Translations under genes and position numbers: made by a program
Assembly (NCBI GenBank): GCA_050084985.1
Contig: JBITNC010000001.1
Coordinates: forward strand, 44,268,001-44,332,000
Direction of reading: 5' to 3'
Length of the DNA stretch: 64,000 bases
Origin: Nageia nagi
Lineage: Eukaryota > Pinophyta
The notes under the pieces: generated by a model
Seen by the model: the letters and a program-made list of their open reading frames with translations, nothing else
Database searches by the model: none
Told to the model about the DNA's origin: nothing
Shown here: one piece after another, positions 23,573-31,730 of the stretch
Numbering within the stretch: the stretch's first letter is position 1
How the letters are laid out: each line of letters begins with the position of its first letter

Positions 23573-23981
23573 TTGTACAACGAGTTTCTCACGCAGAGCA
23601 AACTCACCACGGAGGTATAGAATGTACAACAAGTTCGTCACGCAGAGCGAACTTACCACGGAGGTATATTAAATTATATGCTCAAAAATTGTACAACGAG
23701 TTTCTCACGCAGAGCAAACTCACCACGGAGGTATAGAGCATAAAAATTGTACAACGAGTTTCTCACGCAGAGCAAACTCACCACGGAGGTATAGAATGTA
23801 CAACAAGTTCGTCACGCAGAGCGAACTTACCACGGAGGTATATTAATTATATGCTCAAAATTTGTACAATAAGTTTCTCACGCAGAGCAAACTTACCACT
23901 GAGGTATAAAATAATCAACACTCTATAACAACAATTGTACAACAAGTTTGTCACGCAGAGCAAACTTACCACGGAGGTCTA
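23573..23981 (-). repeat. Seven ~48-bp hairpin repeats in the 3' UTR of C
   Basis: Units start near 23573, 23622, 23689, 23748, 23796, 23861 and 23934. Each contains, on the plus strand, TTTCTCACGCAGAGC or a close variant, flanked by GAG/AAG and AAACTC/AACTTA. In the RNA sense GAGTTT and AAACTC can pair around a ~12-base loop, extended by G-U pairs. Units 1-2 and 4-5 are a duplicated pair with the same spacer. Single or double copies occur in the 3' UTRs of B and D, so the unit is a family trait expanded in C. Confidence 0.8.
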
Positions 23982-24040
23982 GAATGTACAATAAAAAAAA
24001 AAGGCCTCTTAGAGGTGAAGTTGTCATCACTAACAAAAGT

Positions 24041-26557
24041 TTAAACTTCACTCCCCCTTGAGGGCAACTTCACCAACCCTAGAGAATCCCTAAGCTTGCA
24101 GAACTGAGCTTCAGGAAGGGGCTTGGTGAACAAATCAGCGGAGTTGTCAGTAGATGGACAATACTGCAAGTGTATGATGTCATCTAGAACCTTCTCCCTG
24201 ATAAAATGAGCTTGGATTTCTACATGTTTGGTTCGCTGATGGAACACAGGATTCTTAGCCAAAGAAATAGCCGATTGATTATCTGACGAAATAAGAGATG
24301 GGCCATTTTGCTTATACCCAATTTCGTTCAGAAGATGTCTTAGCCAAATAGCTTCTTGAGCGGCAACAGACATGGCTCGATATTCAGCTTCGATGGTAGA
24401 AAGAGTCACAGTAGGTTGCTTCTTGGAAGCCCAAGAGATAGCACCTGAACCAATGCTAAACACATATGCAGAGGTTGATTTTCTATCATCTCTATCTCCC
24501 CCATAATCAAAATCTGAGAACCCTGAGAGAGCAATTGAGGGCACTTTGGAATACTTAAGAGCAAGATCCTTTGTCCCTGTGACATATCTCAAGATTTGCT
24601 TAATAGCATTGAGGTGTTCAACATATGGTTTTTGCATGAATCGTGCCATCAGATTCACTGCAAAGGCAATATCAGGACGAGAGATAGTCAGATACAGAAG
24701 ACTACCAATCAATTGTCTATAAGCTGTAGCATCAGCCAACTGAGAATCTGAGCTCAGTGAGACAACAATTCCAGGAGAAACAGGTATTGCAGCATATTTG
24801 CACTCCTCCATTCCAAACTTTTGCAAGATGTCTGAGATATACTTAGATTGACTAAGATAAGTACAATCTTTGTGTTGGTATACTTGCATCCCAAGATAGT
24901 AATGCAATAGACCTAAATCAGTCATTTCAAATGTTGCCTTGAGTTTGGATATGCACTCTTGGATGATTGCAATATTATTGCCAGTTATAAGAAGATCATC
25001 CACATAAAGGAGAATTAAGACCACGTCTTTTCCCTGATTGAGTACATAGAGATCTGAGTCTGAAAAGCACTTGGAAAAACCAATATCTGCAAAGAATCCT
25101 GAAATTTTCTTGTACCATGCTCTAGGTGCTTGTTTAAGTCCATACAAAGACTTCTTGAGCTTGCACACAAGAGACTCTTTTCCTTCTGGAATAAACCCTT
25201 CTGGTTGATTCATGTAGATTTCAACATCCAAGTCACCATTGAGAAAGGCACTCTTGACATCAAGTTGAAAAACTTTCCAACCTTGAGCTGCAGAAAGAGC
25301 AAGGATGATCCTGACAGTAGGCATCTTGGCCACAGGAGCAAAGGTTTCCTCATAATCAATACCATATTGCTGAGCGAATCCTTTGGCCACTAACCTTGCC
25401 TTGTATTTTTCAATGTTTCCATCAGAATTGTACTTGACCTTGTATATCCATTTATTGCCAATCACATTTTTCTCATTGGGATAAGGAACCAAATCCCAAG
25501 TTTCATTTTTCATGAGAGCCTCATACTCAACTTTCATAGCTTCCATCCAACACTCTTGCTTGGAAGCTTCTTTGAAGGTTGATGGCTCATTCATATTATC
25601 AATTTTGGCAAATAAGGATTTGTTCAAGGTCATACTTCTTGTAATTCTTTGAGCTGGAGAATTTTGCTCTTGTGGTGACTTCTCTACATTATCATCCAAC
25701 CAGTTAGGAGCAGGTGAAGAATCATCTGAAGCAGATACCTCATCATGAGAAGGCGAATCCTCAGGAAGTTCATTGAACTTGACATCCCTAGAAACAAAGA
25801 CTGTTTTATGGGCTGAGGAGTAGAGCCTGTAACCTCTATGCTGATTATCATACCCCACAAAGATGCATTTTTCTGATCTATGATCCAACTTCTTCCTTTT
25901 CTCTGAAGTAATGAAGGCAAATGCATCACAACCAAAGATTCTGAAGTGTGAGAGGTTAGGTTTCTTTCCTGTCCATGCTTCATATGGAGTTTTACCTTCA
26001 ACTGCCTTAGTAGGACACCTATTTAGAGTGTGAATAGCAGTGTGAACAGCTTCGCCCCATAAGAAACTAGGAAGGTTACCCAACATGCATCTTGCCATTT
26101 CCATAATGGTGCGATTCTTCCTTTCAGCAACTCCATTTTGCTGAGGGGTGTATGGGATTGTGAATTGTCGCTTAATCCCGTGTTTAACACAAAAGGCGTT
26201 AAACTCATTGCTATTATATTCACCCCCATTGTCTGATCTTAGCATTTTGATCTTAAAATCAGTTTGATTTTCAACAAGCGCCTTGAAGTCTTGAAACCTG
26301 TCAAAAGTTTGATCCTTGTGCTCAAGTAGATAACCAAATGTCATCCTACTGAAGTCATCAATGAAGGTCAGAACATAAGAAGCTCCACCTAGTGACTTAG
26401 TCTGAAAAGGACCCATCAAATCTGAATGCACAAGCTGAAGAGGACAAGTAGCCCGAGTTGCCTTATCTTTTTCAAACTTTTGCCTATGCATCTTCCCTAG
26501 AATGCACCTTTCACAAAGACCAACTGTGGGTGAAATATTAGGTAAACCTTCCACAAG
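24041..26557 (-). CDS. pol: Copia C integrase - reverse transcriptase - RNase H
   Basis: This 838-codon open frame is in the same frame as the upstream gag ORF and is separated from it only by the stop at 26558-26560. Counting from the first GTG (26552-26554) as residue 1, the integrase zinc pair is C14 and C17, and the catalytic triad is D45 (HSDLMG), D108 (RSDNGGEY) and E144 (NGVAERKN), with the canonical D-X35-E spacing. Reverse transcriptase follows, with QLDVKSAFLNGDL and the YVDD box at residues 517-520. RNase H has SGFSDFDYGGD, ISWASKKQPTVTLSTIEAEY and TKHVEIQAHFIREKV. It ends at TGA after LPSRGSEV. All catalytic residues are present. The product would copy genomic RNA into DNA and integrate it. 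Confidence 0.93.
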   Translation of the reverse strand, partial: LVEGLPNISPTVGLCERCILGKMHRQKFEKDKATRATCPLQLVHSDLMGPFQTKSLGGASYVLTFIDDFSRMTFGYLLEHKDQTFDRFQDFKALVENQTDFKIKMLRSDNGGEYNSNEFNAFCVKHGIKRQFTIPYTPQQNGVAERKNRTIMEMARCMLGNLPSFLWGEAVHTAIHTLNRCPTKAVEGKTPYEAWTGKKPNLSHFRIFGCDAFAFITSEKRKKLDHRSEKCIFVGYDNQHRGYRLYSSAHKTVFVSRDVKFNELPEDSPSHDEVSASDDSSPAPNWLDDNVEKSPQEQNSPAQRITRSMTLNKSLFAKIDNMNEPSTFKEASKQECWMEAMKVEYEALMKNETWDLVPYPNEKNVIGNKWIYKVKYNSDGNIEKYKARLVAKGFAQQYGIDYEETFAPVAKMPTVRIILALSAAQGWKVFQLDVKSAFLNGDLDVEIYMNQPEGFIPEGKESLVCKLKKSLYGLKQAPRAWYKKISGFFADIGFSKCFSDSDLYVLNQGKDVVLILLYVDDLLITGNNIAIIQECISKLKATFEMTDLGLLHYYLGMQVYQHKDCTYLSQSKYISDILQKFGMEECKYAAIPVSPGIVVSLSSDSQLADATAYRQLIGSLLYLTISRPDIAFAVNLMARFMQKPYVEHLNAIKQILRYVTGTKDLALKYSKVPSIALSGFSDFDYGGDRDDRKSTSAYVFSIGSGAISWASKKQPTVTLSTIEAEYRAMSVAAQEAIWLRHLLNEIGYKQNGPSLISSDNQSAISLAKNPVFHQRTKHVEIQAHFIREKVLDDIIHLQYCPSTDNSADLFTKPLPEAQFCKLRDSLGLVKLPSRGSEV

Positions 26558-27967
26558 TTATTGAGTTTTCATGGCTTGAATACTCTTGTGGTTAAGGTGT
26601 CCTAATCGTTGATGCCAAAGATTACCTTTTGAACAAACATTTGTAGCAAGACAAATCTTTGAAGGTACTTGATCCACAATATAAAGGTCATTCTTTACTG
26701 ATCCTTTCATCAAAGTGGCAAGTCCTTTCTTAACACACCAAGAGTGTGAGGTAAACTCAAATGAGCATCCTTTCCTTGTAATTTGAATCACGGAGATGAG
26801 ATTCATCCTTAGTTTAGGCACATAAAAGACATTATCAAGAGTCTTTCCATGAATCTTCACACTCCCTATTCCGTGAACATCAAGGACTGTATTATCACCT
26901 ATCACAACTGCATCCTTTTTGTACTTATGAAAGTTTTCAAACTTATCTTTTTCATAACACATGTGATTAGTGCATCCTGTATCAACAATCCAATCATTTG
27001 AAATAGTTTGAGTCATTGAGTAGTAGGCAACAGAAGCAGCATGCTTGTTCTTCTTTTTATTATTGAAATTTCTCATATTTGCATTTCCCTTTCCTTTTTG
27101 AGCAAATTTCTTTTTGCGACAATCATACTCTTTGTGCCCAAATATGCCACAGAAGTTACAATTCCCATCAAACTTTTCTTGAGGTGTTGGATTGCTTGAT
27201 CCTGCTTTATCATTCCTGTGCCTGTAGTTGCCATGATTGTTGTTGTTGTTGCCCTTTTTGTCATACTTCCTGAAGGTAGATGAGGACTTGTTGTCTTTGA
27301 ATTTGTAATGTTTGAACTTTTTCTTGAAAGGAGTTTTGGTTGCTCCTAGAGCAATGCTATGGTCCTTTGGAGAAAGGTTCAACATTTTCTTGTTCAAAGT
27401 TTCCTCATGCTTTAGAAGAAGTCTTGAAAGGTTATCTAGTGAGATGACATCTTCTTCATCATCAAGCCTTGTTTCCATAACTGTGACAAAGTTGCTGAAC
27501 TTTGAAGTAAGGCTTTGTAAAATGATGAAGACCATGAACTCATCATTGATCCAATTGCATCCACAACCAACCAGTTGTGTCCTGAGGTCAATGATTTTGT
27601 TCAAGTAGATGGAGGCACTTTCATCTTCACTTTGTCGATACTGCAACAACTTTTGTAGAATGGTAAACCTCCTTGAAAATTTGGACCCAAGGTAGATTTT
27701 CTTTAACCGATCCCAAGCTTCCTTTGCTGAAGTTGATGAAGAAATCATGAGAAGGACATCATCTGAAACTGCACGGTATATCATAGAAGTTGCTAACTCA
27801 TTCTTTGAGTTGTATACTTCAAGAGCCTTCTCATCGGTAGGAGCAACTGCATCTTCACTAACTGTCTGCCATAGCTTTCTTGCTTGTAACTCGGCTTTCA
27901 TACGTGGTTCCCATATTCCAAAGTTGGAACCATCGAGTATGTGCTTGGGAACGAAGGTTTCAACCAT
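26558..27967 (-). CDS. gag: Copia C gag - protease - pre-integrase, ends at a nonsense codon
   Basis: I place the start at 27967 (MVETF), not the longer 28051, because A, B and D start gag at the same place and because the TAG|CA acceptor lies just upstream. Gag has the copia UBN2-type pattern (FGIWEPRMKAEL, MISSSTSAKEAWDRL, RRFTILQKLL), then a CCHC zinc knuckle at C270, C273, H278 and C283. The protease motif is VDTGCTNHMC with aspartate 329. The pre-integrase LWHQRLGHLNHKS carries the HH of the integrase zinc finger. The frame ends in TAA at codon 470, where A and B have a GAA or AAA codon followed by CTTGT. It is otherwise continuous with pol, so one substitution separates this copy from an open polyprotein. 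Confidence 0.92.
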   Translation of the reverse strand: MVETFVPKHILDGSNFGIWEPRMKAELQARKLWQTVSEDAVAPTDEKALEVYNSKNELATSMIYRAVSDDVLLMISSSTSAKEAWDRLKKIYLGSKFSRRFTILQKLLQYRQSEDESASIYLNKIIDLRTQLVGCGCNWINDEFMVFIILQSLTSKFSNFVTVMETRLDDEEDVISLDNLSRLLLKHEETLNKKMLNLSPKDHSIALGATKTPFKKKFKHYKFKDNKSSSTFRKYDKKGNNNNNHGNYRHRNDKAGSSNPTPQEKFDGNCNFCGIFGHKEYDCRKKKFAQKGKGNANMRNFNNKKKNKHAASVAYYSMTQTISNDWIVDTGCTNHMCYEKDKFENFHKYKKDAVVIGDNTVLDVHGIGSVKIHGKTLDNVFYVPKLRMNLISVIQITRKGCSFEFTSHSWCVKKGLATLMKGSVKNDLYIVDQVPSKICLATNVCSKGNLWHQRLGHLNHKSIQAMKTQ

Positions 27968-28099
27968 TGCTACAAAAACAAATAAATATGCAATAAGAAT
28001 GTAAACTTTTACAATTTTTCCATCTATACATATAAAACAACTAATAAGCAAACATGTCCCACATGTGTAAACTCATTAACCACGATCCATAGAAGGATA

Positions 28100-28535
28100 A
28101 AGTTGGGGTTGTTTTCTTGTATAGAATTAGGCCTTCACCTGGATGCCCGCAAGGTGGAGCCCAGGTACTACCAGTCCTCAACCAGTTCACCTTGGTCAGT
28201 GATATACTCTCACAAGGAGAAGTACTTACTATTTTCCAAGGATCCGACGTATCTTGGACCGGCCATTTTAATTATCTTGATTAAGGGTTTCAGTTTTTCT
28301 CCTAGGTTATCAGGATAATCCCTGAATGGACGTGCGGACATGTGGTATCACTACACACATGCCTGTCCACCTAATAGAGTTATGTCCAATCCAACAGAGG
28401 TCTTAGGGGCAATTAAGACGGACTTACCACCACTTGGTTCTTCGGACTAAAAGGGCTCCAGTCTGCCCTGTCCTCACCTCATGGCTCCCCAAACAAGTCA
28501 TGTTGTGGAAAATACGTGCGGATGTATTCATTTTA
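28100..28535 (-). other. Conserved leader block upstream of gag
   Basis: About 430 bp recognisable in all four copies: A 10925-11270 (with an internal ~150-bp deletion), B 16040-16500, C here, and D 52270-52720. It is the best conserved non-coding part of the leader and includes the start of the small MNTSA ORF. It could be an RNA signal for packaging or translation. Open frames on its antisense strand are also shared, but only because the DNA is. Confidence 0.6.
28424..28531 (-). CDS. Small leader ORF of Copia C, 35 aa
   Basis: It begins MNTSARIFHNMTCLGSHEVR and ends at TAA (28424-28426). It corresponds to the ORFs in A, B and D. C diverges after about 28 codons through small indels. The function is unknown. 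Confidence 0.35.
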   Translation of the reverse strand: MNTSARIFHNMTCLGSHEVRTGQTGALLVRRTKWW

Positions 28536-28798
28536 GGGGTTACTTTTCACATTTTTGCGTATTGCAAGTATAAGCAAATTGTGCAAAATATAAAGTAAAG
28601 TAAAATTGCATCATCCACACGAGTTTGAAAACCTTAAAAAAAATCCAATGGGTTTTGTACTAACCCCTAAAGGACTTTTACATCTTGCATTTTTGCTCAA
28701 AGCACTTAATGAATTAAACATAAGAACTAAGTCCTACTTAGTATTTAATTCATAACATGCATTATTCCATGACTTAAAAAAAAAAAAAAAAAAAAATT

Positions 28799-29115
28799 AA
28801 GTAATCATGCATCATGCATTAACTTTAAAAATTTAAGTCCTAAGCATGTTTTATGCTTCAAACAAGATAAAGATACATGCATCATTAAGTCTAGCATGCA
28901 AGATCTAGATAAAATTTAAGTAAATAATCATGCATCATGCATTATTTAACTTAAAAGTTTAAGTCCTAAGAATGTATCATTAAGTCTAGCATGCAAGATC
29001 AAGATAAAATTTAAGTAAATAATCATGCATCATGCATTATTTAACTTAAAAGTTTAAGTCCTAAGCATGTATCATTAAGTCTAGCATGCAAGATCTAGAT
29101 AAAATTTAAGTAAAA
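28799..29115 (-). repeat. Tandem ~95-bp units with ATGCATCATGCATT cores in the leader of C
   Basis: Two close units start near 28922 and 29017 (period 95), with a more diverged one from 28799. Each carries AATCATGCATCATGCATTA plus TAAGTCTAGCATGCAAGATC. ATGCAT and GCATGC are palindromic. Confidence 0.75.
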
Positions 29116-29599
29116 TTATATCTAGATGAAATTTAAGTAAAATTATACCACCCCCCTTTTTACTTAAAGGTGGATCCCTAAACTTGTATGCTAAGACTTG
29201 TATAAGTGATGCATTTTAAGTAAAAAAAATCCCTTATTTACTTAAAATAGCATACTTTAAACTAAATTATTATGCATGTGCACCTTTTAATTAAGCATTA
29301 AATTTGGAGGAGAAAATAAGAATTTATTTTAAGTACTCCTAAGTGCATGTAAGGGGAGTAGTGGATTTTTAGAGAACTTGAAAGGTGGAATAGGAGACCC
29401 ATACCCCTAGTTTAAATGATTTTGAATGCTTTGTCCTAAGTCAATAATCATTAAATGCTTAGTAGGTGAAAAAGATGACCCCCCCTTGTTTTTCACAAAA
29501 AAGACACGTTGCTTTTTAGAAGTGTAAATATGTAGGTGGTCAAAAAACAAAACTAAGGCATTTAAGGTGAATTGGAAGACTTGGAAGGAGGTGGCCAGT

Positions 29600-30600
29600 C
29601 ATCAACTTTGACCGTGGGAAAGAGGAGAACCTGCATGGAGGCTAAGAAGAGGACTTGTGTAGAAGGCTGACCAGAGAGGAGGAGCTTAGGAGGAGAGGGA
29701 GGAGGAGACTATAGCTGGCAGGAGGAGTGGCAAGCATGTGTGGAAGGAGTCCAGGAGAGGCATCGTGGCTGGCAAACGTGTGAGGACGAGGATGGAGGCG
29801 CAGCCGGTGCGCGTGTGAGCAGGCTGAGGACAGGAGGCAGCCGATTGAACATTTCAATCCATGAAATAGTGTTTTCATCGTGCATGGTGGTAAACAACAT
29901 GCATGTATCCATTATGTGCAGATCCTGCGAGCAGAGGAGACAGGAAAAAAGTGGGAGACAATGGAGGGAGCCAGCGTGCGTGAGGAGAAACCAGGTCGCG
30001 GCTGGCGAGGGAGAAGGAAGCGCACGCGATGGTCGACTTGGAAGGGCACCGAATTGTATCTGTTTTTATGCAGCTCCTGTGATCATTGCAGTCCACTAAA
30101 CTGCAGGTGGGGAAGAGAACATGAACTAAATGTTGCGTGGCCTAAGGAGACAACGCAGGCGAGTGAGGAGGAAGCCGGCGACGTCAGGTGGCATGAGGTG
30201 CGCGCGAGCAGGCAATGAAACGGTGGCTTCAGTCCTAAGCACCAATGCGTCCCTCCAGTTTCATCCACAGCGTTTACACATTCCAAAATTCCATGACCCA
30301 TTGATCCACTGATGCAGACTCTCATGGCGGATGGAGAGACAAACGGCACTTTGTCAAACAATTTGCGTGCCTTCCCTACGTTGCCGCCATGGACGTGGAA
30401 GAGGAGAGGTCGCGCGAGGCATTTTGTCAAACAGCTCGCAGACCCTTCTCTTGATTGACCGTTTTGTGCATACCTTTCCTCTCCCTATCTCCTTGGCAAA
30501 GGAAGATACGTTGGTGCATATCCTGTGCTCATTACAAAGGAGGAAACAAGACTGCATCTAGATGAGGCATTTTGTCAAACAATTTACAGACCCATTCAAA
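29600..30600 (-). other. GC-rich cargo in the leader of C, with PPR-gene-like fragments
   Basis: This block is strikingly GC-rich compared with everything around it. On the minus strand, separate short frames read VCKLFDKMPH (about 30560-30598), VCELFDKMPR (about 30412-30447) and GNVGKARKLFDKVP (about 30331-30372), with a looser LFTTMHDENTISW (about 29860-29910). 'ARKLFDKMP' followed by 'SW' is a hallmark of plant pentatricopeptide-repeat proteins, which act in organelle RNA processing. The frames are broken and too widely spaced for an intact repeat protein. I read them as captured and shuffled fragments of a host gene. The right part of the block also holds CT-rich sequence that I cannot identify. 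Similarity is from motif recognition only. Confidence 0.5.
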
Positions 30601-30945
30601 TTTGTGTCCCCCCAACATTTTATAATTTTTGATAAATAGTAAATATTTAAAAAAAATTGTAAAGTCTTGCATTTTTTATTTCAACAATAAAAAAAATGAG
30701 CCTCATATTTGCTTTAAATTTTAAATAATTTCCTCTAATTATTTAAATATGTAAAAGTCTTGTAAATAAAGTCCTCCACTTTATTTTAACAATAAAAGAT
30801 GTAAAAAAATTTCACCTTCCTCCCTCTTTTTTTTTATGATATTTTTCACAAAAGACTATTGAAAAAAAATATTTTCAATAAGATACTATCATAATATATT
30901 TTTGCTCACAAAAAAAAATTCATTTTCTTTGTACATTAAAACACA

Positions 30946-30975
30946 TTACTAACATAAAATATTGTTAGTAAGAAG
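30946..30975 (-). other. Leader hairpin of Copia C
   Basis: TTACTAACA and TGTTAGTAA, about 7 bases apart, can form a 9-bp stem. Equivalent hairpins occur in A and D at similar distances after the splice donor. Confidence 0.6.
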
Positions 30976-31158
30976 AGAGTAGCAAAAATATATTATGGTA
31001 TTTGAAGTTATTTTTGCTAAGACATTGAGCTAGCATAATCATAAAAAAAAATTAGTATCATAATGAACTTAGTTAAAGAAGGATAGAAGGTTATACCTTT
31101 GCAAACCTTTTACCTCACAATGAAGATTAGGATTAAGATCTTCAAATTTGAGAAGGAT

Positions 31159-31220
31159 GAAGAGCTTCCACACCAAGGAGAAGAGCTTCCACACCAAGGA
31201 GAAGAGCTTCCACACCAAGC
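31159..31220 (-). repeat. Three 21-bp repeats beside the primer site of C
   Basis: GAAGAGCTTCCACACCAAGG (plus strand) occurs at 31159, 31180 and 31201, directly downstream of the primer-binding site in the RNA sense. A and D have no such triplication. Confidence 0.85.
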
Positions 31221-31230
31221 TCTGATACCA
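31219..31230 (-). promoter_or_regulatory. Primer-binding site of Copia C
   Basis: TGGTATCAGAGC on the minus strand, two bases after the 5' LTR. It is the exact complement of the plant initiator tRNA-Met 3' end and marks the start of minus-strand DNA synthesis. Confidence 0.9.
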
Positions 31231-31232
31231 AA

Positions 31233-31730
31233 TGAAGGATTTGAACTATAACTAAACAAATCCTCTAGGACCTTAGACTAGGAAACTCAAGATAACACAT
31301 CTATAATTCTAAGAACATCATTCACACAATATGACACCAATATAATGTGGTTCCTCCCTCCTTGGGAGTACATCCACAACTAGCTCTCTTATTCTCAAAT
31401 CTATGTCTCTCTTACAACTATTCTCTAGCTCTCTCCTACACAACCAAGTAGAGTAATCTTACTCAAAACTTAGATATGTTTACATGAGGAGAGGCCCTCT
31501 ATTTATAGGTTGAGAGCACCTCCCTAACCTTCCTTTAACCCAAGGGTAAGGTTAGGGTTACATTAAATGTACCACCAAACTTCAACCTACCAACTAACTC
31601 CTTTGGTAAAGTCAAAGTCTACATATTAAAGAATTCTATTAATCTCTTAAGGTATCTACATACCCTTAAGTGATTAATTGAATTTACAAGGAGTTTAGAT
31701 ATTCACAATATTTCATTACAAATTCTAACA
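31233..31730 (-). repeat. 5' LTR of Copia C
   Basis: 498 bp, apparently identical to 22586-23083. The TATA-like CTATAAATAG is at 31499-31508 (minus strand) and marks the likely promoter for the element's RNA. Confidence 0.93.

Larger units (their letters stand above)
27970..31113 (-). other. Putative leader intron of Copia C
   Basis: On the minus strand the donor is GAG|GTAAAAGG (exon end at 31114). The acceptor is a T-rich tract ending TTTTTGTAG at 27970, two bases before the gag ATG. Length 3144. It encloses the conserved hairpin, the PPR-like cargo, the 95-bp tandem units and the small ORF. The matching sites in A and D support it. No transcript evidence is available. Confidence 0.5.
22586..31730 (-). 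mobile_element. Ty1/copia element C, complete and recent
   Basis: A 9145-bp element on the minus strand with exact 5-bp target duplications AATTC (22581-22585 and 31731-31735). Its two 498-bp LTRs look identical by eye, and it has a tRNA-Met primer site, a polypurine tract, a long leader and a gag-pol region open apart from one stop codon. Domain order gag, protease, integrase, RT, RNase H identifies it as Ty1/copia. Near-identical LTRs mean a young insertion. It entered the already A-split LINE. It is longer than most plant Copia elements because of its 3.1-kb leader. Confidence 0.93.

Noticed and set aside
23573-23981. Regular repeats with spacers resembling a CRISPR array
   Set aside because: This is plant nuclear DNA, the units form a retroelement 3' UTR, and the spacers are partly duplicated with the units. 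There are no cas genes.
25130-25393. Plus-strand open frames opposite pol of C
   Set aside because: Shadows of the coding strand of pol, without independent support.
27967-28051. Longer gag start at 28051 in element C
   Set aside because: The extra N-terminal 28 residues include the predicted splice acceptor tract and are absent from A, B and D, whose ATG matches 27967.
28103-28318. Antisense open frame (LHLDARKVEPRYYQSSTSS...) shared by the leaders of A, C and D
   Set aside because: It is antisense to the element and is shared because the whole block is conserved at DNA level. Frames and ends differ between copies and no start is conserved.
29740-30218. Long plus-strand open frames in the GC-rich island
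   Set aside because: They arise from low stop frequency in GC-rich sequence. The minus strand carries the PPR-like wording.
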